DNA of 12,578 bases from Candidatus Saccharimonadota bacterium (GTDB lineage: Bacteria; Patescibacteriota; Saccharimonadia; Saccharimonadales; Saccharimonadaceae). The notes under the pieces were generated by a model, which was not told where the DNA came from, ran no database searches, and worked only from the letters and a program-made list of their open reading frames with translations. Positions 11,978-12,578 of the stretch are shown in pieces; the stretch's first letter is position 1; the number at the start of each line of letters is the position of its first letter. The position numbers and the translations under genes are program-made. The stretch spans positions 1-12,578 of the forward strand of contig JAUMYE010000019.1 of the NCBI GenBank assembly GCA_030528815.1. The letters are read 5' to 3'.

Positions 11978-12578
11978 GTGGCACAATTATATTTCCGCTA
12001 TGGCGCTATGGGCTGCGGCAAAACCATGCAGCTATTACAGGTAGCCTTCAATTACGAAGAGCGCGGCCAAAAGGTCTGCGTCATCAAGCCAGCAACAGAT
12101 ACCAAAAATGGCTATAAACTTTTGACTCGCATTGGGCCAGAGCGCGAAACCAACTTTACTTTCAAGAAACACGATAATATCTTTAATAAAATCAAGCACG
12201 AATACCGCGATGTCGCCTGCGTCTTATGTGACGAATCGCAGTTTATGACCCCAAAACAAGCTGACCAGCTCATGAAGGTTGTCACCAAACTAGACATTCC
12301 AGTCATGTGCTACGGCCTTAGGCTTAACTTCCGCCAACAAGATGGCGGATTCGAAGGCGCAACCAGATTGTTACAGATTGCTCATACAGTAGAGGAACTA
12401 AAAACCATCTGCGATTGTGGTCGCAAAGCAACCATGAACACACGCTGGCTCGATGGCAAACTTGTTGTTGATGGCCCAGATGTCCTCATTGATGGTACTA
12501 GCGAAATCGAATACCGCTCAATCTGTCCAAAATGTTTCTATAAATACCTAAGACGCGACATCAAAAAAGCTAAAAAGG
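11978..12578 (+). CDS. tdk: Thymidine kinase, type II (3' end cut by window)
   Basis: ATP-dependent phosphorylation of thymidine to dTMP in the salvage pathway; cytosolic tetramer in the family. The frame starts at GTG with AGGAG nine bases upstream and stays open to the last base (200 codons visible). Family size suggests the stop is close, but it is not in view. Visible: P-loop 'GAMGCGKT' (9-16), 'VCVIKPATDT', Walker B with catalytic Glu in 'VLCDESQFMT', 'IPVMCYGLRLNFR', and the zinc-binding lasso cysteines in 'TICDCGRKATMN' and 'SICPKCFYKY', all four present. The P-loop reads GCGKT where NAGKT or SSGKT is usual. With the nucleoside phosphorylase and the fusion gene it makes nucleoside salvage a theme of the window. 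Confidence 0.95.
   Translation, partial: MAQLYFRYGAMGCGKTMQLLQVAFNYEERGQKVCVIKPATDTKNGYKLLTRIGPERETNFTFKKHDNIFNKIKHEYRDVACVLCDESQFMTPKQADQLMKVVTKLDIPVMCYGLRLNFRQQDGGFEGATRLLQIAHTVEELKTICDCGRKATMNTRWLDGKLVVDGPDVLIDGTSEIEYRSICPKCFYKYLRRDIKKAKK

Noticed and set aside
1..12578. UGA recoded as glycine, as in SR1 or Gracilibacteria
   Set aside because: TGA ends the phosphorylase gene at the family-expected position, and no gene needs an internal TGA read through.
1..12578. Insertion sequence, prophage or integrase
   Set aside because: No transposase, recombinase, terminal repeats or target duplications were seen on either strand.

Overview
The window looks like a compact core-genome segment of a small-genome bacterium, most likely Candidatus Saccharibacteria (TM7) or a close Patescibacteria relative. 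This is an inference from gene content, tight gene packing and promoter style; no marker such as 16S rRNA is present. UGA serves as the stop of the nucleoside phosphorylase gene and no reading frame needs UGA read as glycine, which argues against Absconditabacteria (SR1) and Gracilibacteria.

Layout. Positions 1-3922 (+) hold a 5'-truncated dnaB, a GT-C-type membrane glycosyltransferase, a YbaB/EbfC nucleoid protein and recR. Positions 4119-4961 (+) hold an unrecognised 280-residue soluble protein with its own strong promoter and terminator. Positions 5155-6501 (-) hold glyA. Positions 6706-7155 (+) hold a Gly/Pro-rich short membrane-anchored protein. Positions 7210-9403 (-) hold a fusion of a nucleoside-deoxyribosyltransferase-like domain to a Maf pyrophosphatase domain, a nucleoside phosphorylase, tRNA-Phe and an unlisted 34-residue protein. 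Positions 9485-12578 (+) hold hisS, a three-TM hypothetical protein and the thymidine kinase gene tdk, which runs off the window end.

Function. Replication and repair (dnaB, ybaB, recR), nucleotide salvage and clean-up (phosphorylase, deoxyribosyltransferase/Maf fusion, tdk), one-carbon metabolism (glyA) and translation (hisS, tRNA-Phe) dominate. This fits an organism that scavenges nucleosides rather than making them.

Expression. Most units end in a clear intrinsic terminator. Five genes have a -10 box 6-8 nt before the start codon and so are predicted leaderless. Three genes without recognised function (4119, 6706, 10944) instead have long or well-formed leaders with strong Shine-Dalgarno sequences and distinctly AGA/AGG-rich arginine codons. 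The most notable items are the fusion protein, the nearly lost zinc finger of RecR, the extra loop in SHMT, the 34-residue protein and the two classes of initiation signal.
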